DNA of 64,000 nucleotides from Limnohabitans sp. (GTDB lineage Bacteria; Pseudomonadota; Gammaproteobacteria; Burkholderiales; Burkholderiaceae_C). The position numbers were made by a program, and so were the translations under genes. The DNA is taken from contig NZ_JAOASQ010000070.1 of NCBI RefSeq assembly GCF_030158565.1, positions 1 through 64,000 of the forward strand. The letters run 5' to 3'. The notes beneath the pieces are model-generated. The model saw only the letters and a program-made list of their open reading frames with translations, was not told where the DNA came from and searched no databases. Positions 63,071-64,000 of the stretch are shown here, one piece after another. How positions within the stretch are numbered: position 1 is the stretch's first letter; every line of letters starts with the position of its first letter.

Positions 63071-64000
63071 TCAGTCCTGCGGCCTGAAGCCCAACACAAT
63101 GACCGAGGGCACGCGGCCATCGGTGTCCTTGGGGAAAACTTCGGTTTTGTCGATCGCGCGCAACACAGCATCGTCCCAGGCGCGGTTACCGCTCGTTTGA
63201 ACAATGCGGCGGCTCAAAATGGTGCCATCCGGGCTGACCTTGACTTCCACCTCGGCACGCGGGTTGCCTGCCACATCGCCCGGGTAGCTGATGTTGGGCT
63301 TGATGCGGCCGACCAGGCGACCGGCATAACTGGAAGATGGGCCCGATGATTTGAGCGCGCTGCCGGTGGCATTCTCACCACCTGAGGCACCGGCCAGACC
63401 TTGCATGCGCTTGAGGTTTTCGTTGCGCATGGCGTCCATGCGGGCAGCATCGGCTTTGGCATCGGCCGCCTTTTTGGCATCGTCTTGCTTGCGTTTCTTG
63501 GCATCCGCCTCGGCTTTCTCGGCGGCCTTTTTCTTTTCAAGCGCTTTGTCTTCCTGTGCTTTTTTCTCTTTGTCGGCCTTGTCCTTGGCCAATTTCTCTT
63601 TCTCGGCCTTTTCTTTGGCGGCTTTTTCTTCTTTCTCACGCTCTTTGCGCTTGAGCTCGGCTTTTTCTTTTTCCAGCTTCTCGGCTTCTTTTTTCTTCTC
63701 CAGCTGCTTTTTCTTTTCGAGCGCTATCTGCGCATCGCGGCGCTCGATCTCCGGATCGGGCGCGGGCGGCGGCGTGGGTTTGGCCTTCGGTTCAGGCTTG
63801 GGTTCAGGTTTAGGGGGCTCGGGTTCGGGTTGCGGTGCAGGTGGCGGCTCTTGCAAGCGCGGCGCTGCCGCTTGCGGCGTGGCCGACCACAGCTCGGCTT
63901 CAGCTTGTACGACTTGGGGTTGGGTGCGCCACTGGGTGGCCAAGGCCAGGGCCAGGAAGAGGGCTGCATGCGCTGCGATCGCGATCACCAGCGAACGCTG
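63071..64000 (-). CDS. tolA: TolA, C-terminal and central parts (N-terminus outside the window)
   Basis: About 309 residues are visible. At the window edge the frame reads QRSLVIAIAAHAALFLALALATQW, the membrane anchor. A Pro/Glu/Lys-rich stretch (PEPEPPKPEPKPEPK) leads into a long Lys/Ala/Glu coiled coil, then the C-terminal globular domain YAGRLVGRIKPNISYPGDVAGNPRAEVEVKVSPDGTILSRRIVQTSGNRAWDDAVLRAI. TolA spans the periplasm and links TolQR to TolB/Pal for outer-membrane constriction at division. It is convergent with dnaE, 81 bases apart. Confidence 0.92.
   Translation of the reverse strand, partial: QRSLVIAIAAHAALFLALALATQWRTQPQVVQAEAELWSATPQAAAPRLQEPPPAPQPEPEPPKPEPKPEPKAKPTPPPAPDPEIERRDAQIALEKKKQLEKKKEAEKLEKEKAELKRKEREKEEKAAKEKAEKEKLAKDKADKEKKAQEDKALEKKKAAEKAEADAKKRKQDDAKKAADAKADAARMDAMRNENLKRMQGLAGASGGENATGSALKSSGPSSSYAGRLVGRIKPNISYPGDVAGNPRAEVEVKVSPDGTILSRRIVQTSGNRAWDDAVLRAIDKTEVFPKDTDGRVPSVIVLGFRPQD

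Overview
The window is GC-rich chromosomal DNA from a betaproteobacterium. Gene content and order (cysTWA with sulfate-binding proteins, thyA-folA, aroC next to an MFS gene, dnaE near tolA, Bug-type and TRAP transporters, LysR-pirin-flavodoxin) and protein character point to Burkholderiales, most likely Comamonadaceae (Limnohabitans/Rhodoferax-like). That placement is inference; no rRNA is present. Coding density is very high, no gap exceeds about 300 bases, and many neighbouring genes overlap by 1-8 bases.

Layout. 0-2.1 kb: nucleotide metabolism on the minus strand (thyA, folA, a DUF4337 membrane protein, the start of xth). 2.2-9.5 kb: sulfate uptake, with two paralogous periplasmic sulfate-binding proteins, an RBBP9-type hydrolase coupled to the second, cysT, cysW and cysA; a CoA-transferase sits between them on the other strand. 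9.5-15.2 kb: FAD-linked oxidase, DUF2069, YihY, and a hydrolase-P450-DUF962 operon. 15.3-20.5 kb: metY, a CBS protein, aroC, MFS, hydrolase. 20.5-25.0 kb: an AT-richer lipoprotein gene, then a tightly packed six-gene operon (DsbA-like, extradiol dioxygenase, exported phosphatase, DCC protein, FGE-like protein, SDR). 25-33.6 kb: radical SAM protein, J-domain protein, orphan gcvH, a TRAP transporter (dctPQM) and ETF-ubiquinone oxidoreductase.

33.7-43.1 kb looks like an acyl-CoA/aromatic catabolic region: SDR, thioesterase, PF10118 protein with divergent TetR, two AhpD-fold proteins, nitroreductase, a fused double acyl-CoA dehydrogenase, and a PAS-LuxR regulator divergent from scoAB across a strong palindrome. 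ETF-QO just upstream would take electrons from acyl-CoA dehydrogenases. 43.1-45.1 kb is a small AT-richer patch with RodZ-like and ParB-like orphans beside tRNA-Gly. 45.3-51.2 kb: Bug-type binding protein, succinate-semialdehyde-type dehydrogenase, alaS, a TlpA thioredoxin. 51.4-57.1 kb: exported transglutaminase-like protein and a minus-strand run of a LysR regulator, FAD oxidoreductase, gluQ, trmB and a pseudouridine synthase. 57.2-64 kb: pirin, flavodoxin, DUF599, dnaE and the 3' part of tolA.

Non-coding signals include about ten factor-independent terminators, several perfect palindromes that are candidate operators, and dispersed palindromic repeats, one of which forms the C-terminus of the TetR regulator. 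I saw no CRISPR array, no insertion sequence with a transposase, and no obvious prophage. The best candidates for something undescribed are the 21-25 kb six-gene operon, the fused acyl-CoA dehydrogenase, and the palindrome shared by the PAS-LuxR regulator and scoAB.
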